This document shows, piece after piece, positions 1 to 6,970 of a stretch of DNA of 20,515 nt; position 1 is the stretch's first letter; each line of letters begins with the position of its first letter. Made by a program: the position numbers and the translations under genes. Source of the stretch: UBA1172 sp049889655 (GTDB lineage Bacteria; Pseudomonadota; Alphaproteobacteria; Puniceispirillales; UBA1172); NCBI GenBank assembly GCA_049889655.1, contig JBMHCY010000070.1, positions 1-20,515 of the forward strand, in the 5' to 3' direction. A model generated the notes under the pieces. The model saw only the letters and a list, made by a program, of their open reading frames with translations, had not been told where the DNA came from and made no database searches.

Positions 1-162
1 GCCACCATCCCCAAGACGATGGATCCAGAGGCGATTACCCTCGAAGAGGCGATCAAACTCATCGAAGCGAAAAAGGCTCGTGGCCCTGGTCGCACCCGCG
101 CCAAGAAGGCTGCCAAATCTGCTTCAGGCAAGAAAAAAGCCCGCAAGAAATCGGCATCCTGA
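1..162 (+). CDS. topA: DNA topoisomerase I, C-terminal end (partial)
   Basis: Only the last 53 codons are present; the gene begins before the window. The visible end carries the IPKTMDPEAITLEEAIKLIE stretch (residues 3-22 of the fragment), followed by a Lys/Arg/Ala-rich tail. This is how alphaproteobacterial TopA proteins finish: a last small C-terminal repeat, then a basic tail thought to help DNA binding. The enzyme relaxes negative supercoils through a tyrosine in the missing N-terminal part. The TGA at 160-162 is followed after only 3 bases by the rnr start, and topA-rnr is a common order in alphaproteobacteria, so the two are probably cotranscribed. The identity rests on this short tail plus context. 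Confidence 0.85.
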   Translation, partial: ATIPKTMDPEAITLEEAIKLIEAKKARGPGRTRAKKAAKSASGKKKARKKSAS

Positions 163-165
163 TCC

Positions 166-2442
166 ATGGCCGATAAAAAGGATGACGCAACAAAGACCCC
201 CCTGCCCGATGATGACAGCCTGATCACGTTTATCAGCGACCAGCCGGAGCCCCCCAAGATCAAAGAGATCGCCAGAGCCTTCAACATCAAGGCGGAGGGG
301 CGTTCGGCCCTGCGCCAGCGGCTGCGGCAACTGGCGGAAAGCGGCAAATTGAAATCCCTTGAAGGCCGCCGTCTTTCGACCCCCGAACAACTGCCGCCCG
401 TGACGGTTGTTGAGATCACCGCGATTACCGCTGATGGCGAGGCGGTGGCCGAACCTGTCGATGCCCCGGCGCGTCCTGTCAGCATCATCATGGTGGCAGA
501 CCGACGCAAGGGCAAGGCGGTGGCGGTGGGAGACAGGGTGCTGGCACGGCTGACCCGGCTCGAGCCCGATCAGTATCAGGGGCAGATCATCCGCCAGTTG
601 GATCGCCATCAGCAGCGGCTCTTCGGGCTTGTCTTCCGGAAAACCGACGGGTTCGGTGTCGAACCGGTCGACCGCGGGGCCAGGGCCCCGCTTGTGCTGC
701 TGCCCCTGCCACCGGAGGTCACGGTGGCGGATGGCGACATGGTCGAGGTCGAGGCGATGCGGTCTTCGGGCTATGGGCCGAAAAAGGCAAAACTTGTCCG
801 CAATCTGGGCCCGGCGGATGCACCTGGGGCGTTTTCCGCGCTTGCGATTGCTGAATTTGGCCTGCGCCATGCCTTTGATGAGAAAACCCTGGCCGAGGCC
901 GACAAATCCCGCAAACCCGTACTTGGCAAACGCGAAGACCTGCGCACCACCCCGCTTGTGACAATCGACGGTGCTGATGCCCGGGATTTCGATGATGCTG
1001 TCTTTGCGATGCCGCTCGATGATGGTGGTCACCGGCTGATCGTCGCGATTGCCGATGTCGCTCATTATGTTGCCCCCGACAGTGCCCTTGACCGGGAAGC
1101 CCGCAAGCGCGGCAATTCGGTCTATCTACCGGATCAGGTGCTGCCGATGTTGCCTGAGGCGCTTTCCAACGGGCTCTGCTCGCTGGTGCCGGGGGAAGAC
1201 CGCGCCTGCCTCGCCGTTGAGATTGAGATCGGCCCCGATGGCGGCAAACGCCATCACCGGTTCCTGCGGGGGTTGATGAAATCTCACGCCCGGCTCACCT
1301 ATGATGCGGTCGAAGACTATCGCACCGGGGCTGATACTGAACCACCTGCGGGGCTGCCTGCCGCTGTTCTGGACAATCTCTTTGCCGCCTATGACGTGCT
1401 CGCCGCAGCCCGCCAGCAGCGAGGCGCGCTCGAACTCGACCTGCCGGAAAAGAGAGTGGCCTTCGATGATGCAGGAACAGCGGTGGCCATCACCCGCAAA
1501 CGGCAATCGGTATCGCAGAAACTGATCGAGGAATTCATGATCCTCGCCAATGTCTGTGCGGCGGAAAGCCTCGAGGCAGCGCAAATGCTCTGTGTCTTCC
1601 GCGCCCATGACCGCCCCGATACCGAAAAGATCGATGCCCTTCAGGATATGGTCAAAGAGATGGGGTTGAATTTCCCAAAAGGGCAGGTGATCAAGCCAGC
1701 CCATTTCAACCGGCTGCTGGCCACGGCAGCAGAAAAACGGGAGGCCGGAGACCTGGCGCTGCTCAACGAAACCGTGCTGCGCTGCCAGTCTCAGGCGAAT
1801 TATCAGATCACCAATCCCGGCCATTTCGGCCTTGCCCTGCGCCGCTATGCCCATTTTACCTCACCCATCCGGCGTTATGCTGATCTGATGGTGCACCGCC
1901 AGATCATCAACCTCATCACCCCGGGGGAAGGCGGCCCCGAACCCGAGACCAATGATGCGGCCGAAACCGCCAAGAGCATTTCCGAAACCGAACGGCAGGC
2001 CGCGGCAGCGGAACGGCGGACAACCGATCGCTACGCGGCATCGCTGATCAAGGGGCGTGAGGGTGATATCGTTGACGGTATCGTCCGGACAATCACCGGT
2101 TTCGGGGCGTTTGTCGAGATCGAGGATAGCGGCATTGAAGGACTCCTGCCCCTCGGGCGGCTGCCGCAGGATTATTACGAAGCCGATCCCTTGCGCGGCG
2201 AGATCAGAGGCCGGTCGACAGGGCTGAAAATCAAGGCCGGGGACAGCATCAGTGTCATGGTGATCGAGGTGGCGGCGCTCAAAGCTACCGTCACCCTTGC
2301 CTGGGCCGGGGGAGACGGCTATTCGATCATGGCCCCGGGCCGCAATGCCGGAAAACCCCGCAAACATCGCGGCGGCAAAGCCCCGGGCAAAGTCGGCAAA
2401 AGGGTAAAATCCCACCGCAAGGGCAAAAACAAGCGTCGTTAA
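166..2442 (+). CDS. rnr: Ribonuclease R (3'-5' exoribonuclease)
   Basis: The 758-residue protein is a processive 3'-5' exoribonuclease of the RNase II/R family. It degrades structured RNA, damaged rRNA and mRNA, releasing nucleoside monophosphates in the cytoplasm. An N-terminal winged-helix-like segment (about 18-72) is followed by cold-shock-like domains (about 75-215) and the RNB catalytic domain. The metal-binding motif TIDGADARDFDDAV spans 266-279, with Asp268, Asp274 and Asp276 matching E. coli Asp272, Asp278 and Asp280. The conserved TSPIRRYADLMVH follows at about 565-577. An S1 RNA-binding domain starts near 630 (GDIVDGIV..TGFGAFVEI). The very basic Lys/Arg tail is typical of RNase R and distinguishes it from RNase II. 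The start lies 3 bases after the topA stop with no clear Shine-Dalgarno sequence, so translation may be coupled to topA. Confidence 0.97.
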   Translation: MADKKDDATKTPLPDDDSLITFISDQPEPPKIKEIARAFNIKAEGRSALRQRLRQLAESGKLKSLEGRRLSTPEQLPPVTVVEITAITADGEAVAEPVDAPARPVSIIMVADRRKGKAVAVGDRVLARLTRLEPDQYQGQIIRQLDRHQQRLFGLVFRKTDGFGVEPVDRGARAPLVLLPLPPEVTVADGDMVEVEAMRSSGYGPKKAKLVRNLGPADAPGAFSALAIAEFGLRHAFDEKTLAEADKSRKPVLGKREDLRTTPLVTIDGADARDFDDAVFAMPLDDGGHRLIVAIADVAHYVAPDSALDREARKRGNSVYLPDQVLPMLPEALSNGLCSLVPGEDRACLAVEIEIGPDGGKRHHRFLRGLMKSHARLTYDAVEDYRTGADTEPPAGLPAAVLDNLFAAYDVLAAARQQRGALELDLPEKRVAFDDAGTAVAITRKRQSVSQKLIEEFMILANVCAAESLEAAQMLCVFRAHDRPDTEKIDALQDMVKEMGLNFPKGQVIKPAHFNRLLATAAEKREAGDLALLNETVLRCQSQANYQITNPGHFGLALRRYAHFTSPIRRYADLMVHRQIINLITPGEGGPEPETNDAAETAKSISETERQAAAAERRTTDRYAASLIKGREGDIVDGIVRTITGFGAFVEIEDSGIEGLLPLGRLPQDYYEADPLRGEIRGRSTGLKIKAGDSISVMVIEVAALKATVTLAWAGGDGYSIMAPGRNAGKPRKHRGGKAPGKVGKRVKSHRKGKNKRR

Positions 2443-2512
2443 GGGTTGACATCGGCGCGCAGATGGGCGAAGAGATGCGCTCAACGGATTTGTGCTTTCA
2501 AGGAGCCTTGCC

Positions 2513-2680
2513 ATGGCAAAGCCAGCAACACTTCAGATCAAACTGGTCAGCACCGCGGACACCGGTTACTACTACGTGACCAAAAAGAATCCGCGCACCA
2601 AGCCGGAAAAGCTCGAGCTGAAAAAATACGACCCGAAAGCCCGCAAGCACGTGCTGTTCCGTGAGGCAAAAATCAAGTAA
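2513..2680 (+). CDS. rpmG: 50S ribosomal protein bL33
   Basis: The 55-residue product begins MAKPATLQIKLVST and contains YYYVTKKNPR and KLELKKYDP, the signature of bL33, a small protein of the large ribosomal subunit near the E site. The length equals the usual 50-55 residues. It contains no cysteine, so it is the zinc-independent (C-minus) form. The start was set at the ATG at 2513 rather than a codon 21 bases upstream because AGGAG at 2501-2505 lies 7 bases before it and the resulting N-terminus matches the family. It sits 70 bases after rnr, a common alphaproteobacterial placement away from rpmB. Confidence 0.97.
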   Translation: MAKPATLQIKLVSTADTGYYYVTKKNPRTKPEKLELKKYDPKARKHVLFREAKIK

Positions 2681-2706
2681 CCTGATCTTATTCTGAGGAA
2701 TAAGAG

Positions 2707-3609
2707 ATGCGACTTGGTATCGATCTTGGTGGAACGAAAGTGGAGGCCGTCATCCTTGGAGATGACGGCTCTATTATTTGGCGTGAGCGGCAAAGCACAC
2801 CGCGCCATGATTACCGGTCCATCATCGCCACCCTCAATACCTTGATCAGCAACGGCAAGGCCGAGACAGGCTTTGACGGGCCTGTCGGCATGGGTATCCC
2901 CGGCAGCATCCACCCGCAGACGGGGCTTGTCCGCGGCGCCAATACCCAAGTGCTCAACGGCCAAAACCTGAAAGCTGATTGCGAGGCGGCCACCGGCCGG
3001 CCGTTCATGATCGAAAACGATGCCAACTGCTTTGTGCTTTCCGAAGCGGTTGACGGGGCGGCAGCCGGGCATGAAACAGTGTTCGGGGTTATCCTCGGGA
3101 CAGGCTGCGGCGGCGGCATTGTCGCCCACGGCAAACCGCTTTCGGGGGGCAATAATCTGGCCGGTGAATGGGGCCACACCCCCCTGCCCTGGCCGCTTGA
3201 AACCGAATATGATGGCCATGAATGCTGGTGCGGGCAGACAGGATGCCTTGAGACCTTTCTCTCCGGCACCGCCGTTTCCGCCGATTACGAAACCCGCACT
3301 GGCGAGAAGATCGGCGTTGAGGAGATCGCTGCCCGCACAGCCACCGATCTGGTGGCCGAGAGCGTGCTTCAGGTTCTTGAAGACAGGCTCGCCCGGGCTC
3401 TTGGCCAGATCATCAGCTTCATTGATCCTGATGCGATAGTGCTGGGGGGCGGTCTTTCCAATCTCGACCGGCTCTATACGGCGGTTCCGCGCAAATGGAA
3501 CCGCTATGTCTTTACCAACGATGCGCAGACGCCGCTGTTGAAACCGGCTTATGGAGATTCCAGCGGTGTCCGCGGGGCAGCGTGGTTGTGGCCTGATGCC
3601 GGGCCGTGA
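2707..3609 (+). CDS. mak: ROK-family sugar kinase, fructokinase (Mak-like)
   Basis: The 300-residue protein is a ROK-family (actin/hexokinase fold) ATP-dependent sugar kinase. Its sequence is close to what I recall of E. coli Mak (manno(fructo)kinase), including the shared pieces MGIPGSI, SEAVDGAAAG, DPDAIVLGGGLSN and GDSSGVRGAAWLWP. The phosphate-binding DLGGTK is at 6-11. The catalytic Asp105 lies in IENDAN (102-107). Glu154 and His157 lie in GEWGH, and the zinc ligands are His157, Cys173, Cys175 and Cys180 (CWCGQTGC). Fructose 6-phosphate production is the best guess. Mannose, glucose or N-acetylglucosamine cannot be excluded, since ROK specificity is not readable from these motifs. GAGGA at 2695-2699 supports the start. 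The 3' end overlaps dinB by 14 bases. Confidence 0.88.
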   Translation: MRLGIDLGGTKVEAVILGDDGSIIWRERQSTPRHDYRSIIATLNTLISNGKAETGFDGPVGMGIPGSIHPQTGLVRGANTQVLNGQNLKADCEAATGRPFMIENDANCFVLSEAVDGAAAGHETVFGVILGTGCGGGIVAHGKPLSGGNNLAGEWGHTPLPWPLETEYDGHECWCGQTGCLETFLSGTAVSADYETRTGEKIGVEEIAARTATDLVAESVLQVLEDRLARALGQIISFIDPDAIVLGGGLSNLDRLYTAVPRKWNRYVFTNDAQTPLLKPAYGDSSGVRGAAWLWPDAGP

Positions 3610-4894
3610 TCAACCAGATGGCCAGCCCCTGCTCTGCCGGGACTGTTTTCACACCGCGGTACTGCCGCTGCATTCATCCTGCCCCCAATGCCGGTCAACG
3701 CGGATCATCCAGCATCCAGAACTGTTCCGGCTGGCGCTTGCCCATATCGATTGTGATGCCTTCTATGCCAGTATTGAGAAACGGGACAACCCCGATCTGC
3801 TCAATAAGCCGGTGATTGTCGGTGGCGGCAGGCGCGGCGTTGTGGCCACCGCCTGCTATGTCGCCCGTATCCATGGGGTACGCTCGGCCATGCCGATGTT
3901 CAAGGCGCTCGAAGCCTGCCCGGATGCCGTGGTTATCCCACCGCGGATGAATGCCTATCGGGATGCCGGGATGAAAATCCGTCAGTTGATGCTGGAACTC
4001 ACCCCGCTGGTTGAGCCGCTGTCGATCGACGAAGCCTTCATCGATCTTAATGGCACGGAAGCGTTGCACGGGATGCCCCCTGCCGCCAGCCTTGCCCGGC
4101 TGGCCATACGGATCAAGCGGGATATTGGCGTTACAGTCTCGATCGGGCTGTCGAACACGAAATCGATGGCCAAAATCGCCTCGGATCAGGACAAGCCACA
4201 GGGCTTTCATGTGATCGGGGCCCGTGAGGCGGCAACCTGGCTTCATGACAAGCCTGTTTCCATTCTCTATGGGGCAGGGAAGAAACTTGTCAGCAAACTG
4301 AACCCTGCCGGTATCCGCACCTGTGGTGATCTTGCCGCTGCCGACCCGAAACGGATCAGCCAGATTGTCGGCAGTGATATCAGCGGGCTTATCGACCGGG
4401 CCAAGGGGATTGATCCCCGGCCGGTGACCCCTGATGAAGCCGCGAAAAGCATCTCGGCGGAAACCACTTTCGAGAGTGATATCGATGATCCAGAAAAACT
4501 GGCGGCATGGCTTGAAATGCTGGCGGCCAAGGTCTCGCGACGACTGAAAGCCAAATCGCTTTCCGGGCGGCGGATCACGGTGAAGCTCAAATCCGCATCC
4601 TTCCGGACGATCACCCGATCACAGACGATCACTGCCCCGACACGGCTGGCGGATCAGATATTCAGCCATGGCCAGACATTGCTTGAACGCGAAACCGGAC
4701 CGGGCCGGTTTTACCGGCTGATCGGGATCGGGGTTGATCTGCTCGAGGATGATGCCGCCGCCGATCCGCCTGATCTGGCCGATCCAGGCAAAGAAAAACG
4801 CCAGCAGATCGAAACGGCGATGGACAGGCTCCACGATCGCTTCGGCGACCAGAGTATCATCAAGGGGCGTCGGCTTACGCTGGAGGATGATTAA
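3596..4894 (+). CDS. dinB: DNA polymerase IV (Y-family translesion polymerase) with Cys4 N-terminal extension
   Basis: This is a 432-residue error-prone Y-family polymerase that copies past damaged bases. Palm motifs are HIDCDAFYAS (Asp52 and Asp54, metal binding) and SIDEAFID (143-150, Asp145 and Glu146). A helix-hairpin-helix thumb region follows (YGAGKKLVSKLNPAGI), then the little-finger domain (about 275-385). Before the palm lies an extra ~45-residue segment with Cys14, Cys17, Cys29 and Cys32 in a zinc-ribbon spacing, then RIIQHPELFRLALAHID. I recall similar extensions in other alphaproteobacterial Pol IV proteins and treat it as genuine. The frame is open further upstream, but ATG 3596 is the start nearest to the Cys4 segment. 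No strong Shine-Dalgarno sequence is visible, and the 14-base overlap with the kinase suggests coupled translation. Confidence 0.93.
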   Translation: MPGRDQPDGQPLLCRDCFHTAVLPLHSSCPQCRSTRIIQHPELFRLALAHIDCDAFYASIEKRDNPDLLNKPVIVGGGRRGVVATACYVARIHGVRSAMPMFKALEACPDAVVIPPRMNAYRDAGMKIRQLMLELTPLVEPLSIDEAFIDLNGTEALHGMPPAASLARLAIRIKRDIGVTVSIGLSNTKSMAKIASDQDKPQGFHVIGAREAATWLHDKPVSILYGAGKKLVSKLNPAGIRTCGDLAAADPKRISQIVGSDISGLIDRAKGIDPRPVTPDEAAKSISAETTFESDIDDPEKLAAWLEMLAAKVSRRLKAKSLSGRRITVKLKSASFRTITRSQTITAPTRLADQIFSHGQTLLERETGPGRFYRLIGIGVDLLEDDAAADPPDLADPGKEKRQQIETAMDRLHDRFGDQSIIKGRRLTLEDD

Positions 4895-5691
4895 CAGGCC
4901 GGCTCTTCAAGGGCCGTGATATCCGAAAGAGTCGCGCGCATGGTGAAATCGCCGTAATCGACAATATACTGGCGGATGACGCCGTTATCCTGAAGCATGA
5001 ACTCAATCGAATAATCCGGGATCGGATCACGGGCATCGGGCTTGTAATAGGCGATGCTGAGGGGGCGGTATTCGGACTGACCCAGCGTGCCCATGATCGG
5101 ATCGGCTTCCTGTTTGGTGGCCTTGCCGATGATCGACGAAACATAGTACAGCGCATCATCTCGCTCACCGCCAAGGAATAATGTACCGGACGTGATCATT
5201 TCTCCCCGGGCGGCACCGTCGAGGACCGTTTTCAGGTGATTGACAGGAAACTGCGTGCCTTCCGGCAGCGGCGATGCGGTGTCATCGCCATCGAGGAACC
5301 AGGCCTCTCCCTGACCGTCGCTCAGATTGGCAAAACCGTTGTGTTCAGCCGGGCCGGCAGAGGTCGAGTTTTCCAGCACAGAAAAAGAGAAGGCATTGCC
5401 AGTAAGGGATTCCCAGGTCTCGTAATGGGAGATGAAATTGGAGGTCGCCTGGTCAAAACTGAAAGTGATGGCGTAATCTTCGACAGACTGCCAGCCATCG
5501 CAGAACCGTTTCAGCGAAAACACCGTCCGGCCTTCGATCGCCTGGATGGTCGAGCCGCTGGAGGCCTGCCGCAATTCGAGATCATAGGTGGCCCGATGGG
5601 AGGCGAACTGGCCAGCTTCGGCAGAGGCAAAAACAGCCAGTGTCATCACCAGCACCGTGCCGATCCTTGCCCATGGATTGAAATCCGTCAT
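4891..5691 (-). CDS. eipB: EipB-family (DUF1849) periplasmic cell-envelope integrity protein
   Basis: The 266-residue protein has a signal peptide (hydrophobic core about 10-24, likely cleaved near ASAEA, 22-26). The mature domain begins with FASHRATYDLEL and contains IEGRTVF, RFCDGW and a C-terminal segment ending in Cys. This matches the EipB/DUF1849 family. The Brucella member is a periplasmic beta-spiral protein needed for envelope integrity, with a conserved disulfide between an early and a C-terminal cysteine. Here Cys64 and the final Cys266 are in the matching places. The start is set at 5691 because AAGGTGAG lies just upstream at good spacing; ATG 5694 and a TTG at 5709 are alternatives. 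It is convergent with dinB, sharing the bases of the stop codons, and divergent from rnd. Confidence 0.85.
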   Translation of the reverse strand: MTDFNPWARIGTVLVMTLAVFASAEAGQFASHRATYDLELRQASSGSTIQAIEGRTVFSLKRFCDGWQSVEDYAITFSFDQATSNFISHYETWESLTGNAFSFSVLENSTSAGPAEHNGFANLSDGQGEAWFLDGDDTASPLPEGTQFPVNHLKTVLDGAARGEMITSGTLFLGGERDDALYYVSSIIGKATKQEADPIMGTLGQSEYRPLSIAYYKPDARDPIPDYSIEFMLQDNGVIRQYIVDYGDFTMRATLSDITALEEPAC

Positions 5692-5700
5692 CATCTCACC

Positions 5701-5803
5701 TTGTTTCAAGAATTATGTTTCTGTTCGGTCTATATATCTATAATGTGTCTCAAACACGGCGGTGTGCAAGCACTTTGCCCTGCCAACATCACGCATCCAG
5801 GGA
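5701..5803 (+). promoter_or_regulatory. Divergent eipB/rnd intergenic region with a -10 box and the rnd ribosome-binding site
   Basis: The gap between the two divergent genes is AT-rich compared with its surroundings. A perfect TATAAT occurs at 5739-5744, oriented toward rnd, and would give a leader of roughly 55-60 bases. No good -35 hexamer sits at 16-18 bases upstream, so the box is only a candidate. AGGGA at 5799-5803, 5 bases before the ATG at 5809, is a plausible rnd ribosome-binding site. I could not assign an eipB promoter on the other strand. Confidence 0.45.
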
Positions 5804-5808
5804 TTTAC

Positions 5809-6963
5809 ATGGCCTCGCATTCTTCTGTCATCACCACAACCGAACAGCTTGATGCATTTTGTACTTCCCTCAGAAGCGAGCCCTATATCGCTGTTGATAC
5901 CGAATTTCTGCGCGAAACCACCTATTACGCCAAACTCTGCCTGATCCAGATCAGCGGCGGCGGCAAGGCCATGGCGATTGATCCGCTGGCCAAAGGGATT
6001 GATCTGGCGTCGCTGTTCGATCTGCTCAAGGATACGGCCGTGATCAAGGTCTTCCATGCCGGTCGCCAGGACCTCGAGATTTTCTTCAACCTGATGAACA
6101 GCCTGCCAACACCGCTTTACGATACCCAGATCGCAGCGATGGTCTGCGGCTTCGGCGATCAGGTGGGCTATGACAAACTCGTCAAGGGGATGCTGGATAT
6201 CAACCTCGACAAGGGCTCACGGTTCACCGACTGGTCGCAACGGCCGCTGACCGAAAAACAGATCCGCTACGCCCTCGATGACGTGATCCATCTCGATACC
6301 CTTTTTCCGCTGATGCGCGACAAGATCGCCGGTCAGGGGCGCGATACCTGGCTGAAAGAGGAATTTGGCATTATCACTGATATCAGCCTCTACCATACCG
6401 ATCCCGATGAAGCCTGGCGCCGGATCAAGCAGCGCAGCGGCAAGCCGCAGGTGCTGAACAGGCTCAAGCATCTGGCCGCCTGGAGGGAAACCGAAGCCCG
6501 CCGCCGTGATATGCCCCGATCCAGGCTGATCAAGGATGATACGCTGGTGGCGATCGCCGAGAACAACCCCCAGAAACAGGCGGCGTTTGCCCGGATCAGG
6601 GGGTTCCCCGGCGGCAGCGGCAGCAAACTTGTTCCCCCGGTGCTAGATATCCTCAAAAAAGCTGAGGCAACACCGCAGGAAGACTGGCCGCAACTGCCCC
6701 GCAAACCCCGCCGCCAGCCGCCGCAGGCTGTGCTCGATCTGCTGCGCGTCCTGCTCAAACATTGCGCCGAAAATGCCGGCGTGGCCCCACGGCTGATCGC
6801 CAATGCCGATGATCTGGAAAAGATCGCCTGTGGGGAAGGCGAAGACACCGCTGCCTTTGCCGGGTGGCGGCATGAGATCTTTGGCCGCCTTGCCACCGAC
6901 CTGATGGAAGGCCGCCTCGCCCTGACAGCCAAGGGACAGCATCTCAAACTGATAGAAGAATAA
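5809..6963 (+). CDS. rnd: Ribonuclease D
   Basis: The 384-residue protein is a DEDDy 3'-5' exoribonuclease that trims tRNA precursors and other small RNAs; E. coli RNase D has 375 residues. All four acidic residues and the tyrosine are present: Asp30 and Glu32 in VDTEFLRE (Exo I), Asp88 in HAGRQDLEIF (Exo II), and Tyr154 with Asp158 in YALDDVIHLD (Exo III). These match E. coli Asp28, Glu30, Asp85, Tyr151 and Asp155. An HRDC domain follows (about 205-290, KHLAAWRETEARRRDMPRSR) and a second helical domain at the C-terminus. The frame stays open upstream into eipB, but ATG 5809 has a ribosome-binding site and places Exo I at the family position. It converges on ppx with 7 bases between stops. 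Confidence 0.96.
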   Translation: MASHSSVITTTEQLDAFCTSLRSEPYIAVDTEFLRETTYYAKLCLIQISGGGKAMAIDPLAKGIDLASLFDLLKDTAVIKVFHAGRQDLEIFFNLMNSLPTPLYDTQIAAMVCGFGDQVGYDKLVKGMLDINLDKGSRFTDWSQRPLTEKQIRYALDDVIHLDTLFPLMRDKIAGQGRDTWLKEEFGIITDISLYHTDPDEAWRRIKQRSGKPQVLNRLKHLAAWRETEARRRDMPRSRLIKDDTLVAIAENNPQKQAAFARIRGFPGGSGSKLVPPVLDILKKAEATPQEDWPQLPRKPRRQPPQAVLDLLRVLLKHCAENAGVAPRLIANADDLEKIACGEGEDTAAFAGWRHEIFGRLATDLMEGRLALTAKGQHLKLIEE

Positions 6964-6970
6964 AGCCCCG

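Noticed and set aside
124..1065. A 313-codon minus-strand frame opposite the topA end and rnr.
   Set aside because: It is a shadow of the codon pattern of rnr, whose catalytic motifs are intact on the plus strand.
2446..2476. TTGACA before rpmG as a promoter.
   Set aside because: The -35 box is perfect, but at 16-19 bases spacing the -10 region (GAAGAG/AGAGAT) does not resemble TATAAT. It is not strong enough to list as a feature.
5236..5808. Upstream extension of the rnd frame by 191 codons.
   Set aside because: It would run across eipB on the opposite strand. The extension shows no domain, and ATG 5809 has a ribosome-binding site and gives the family N-terminus.
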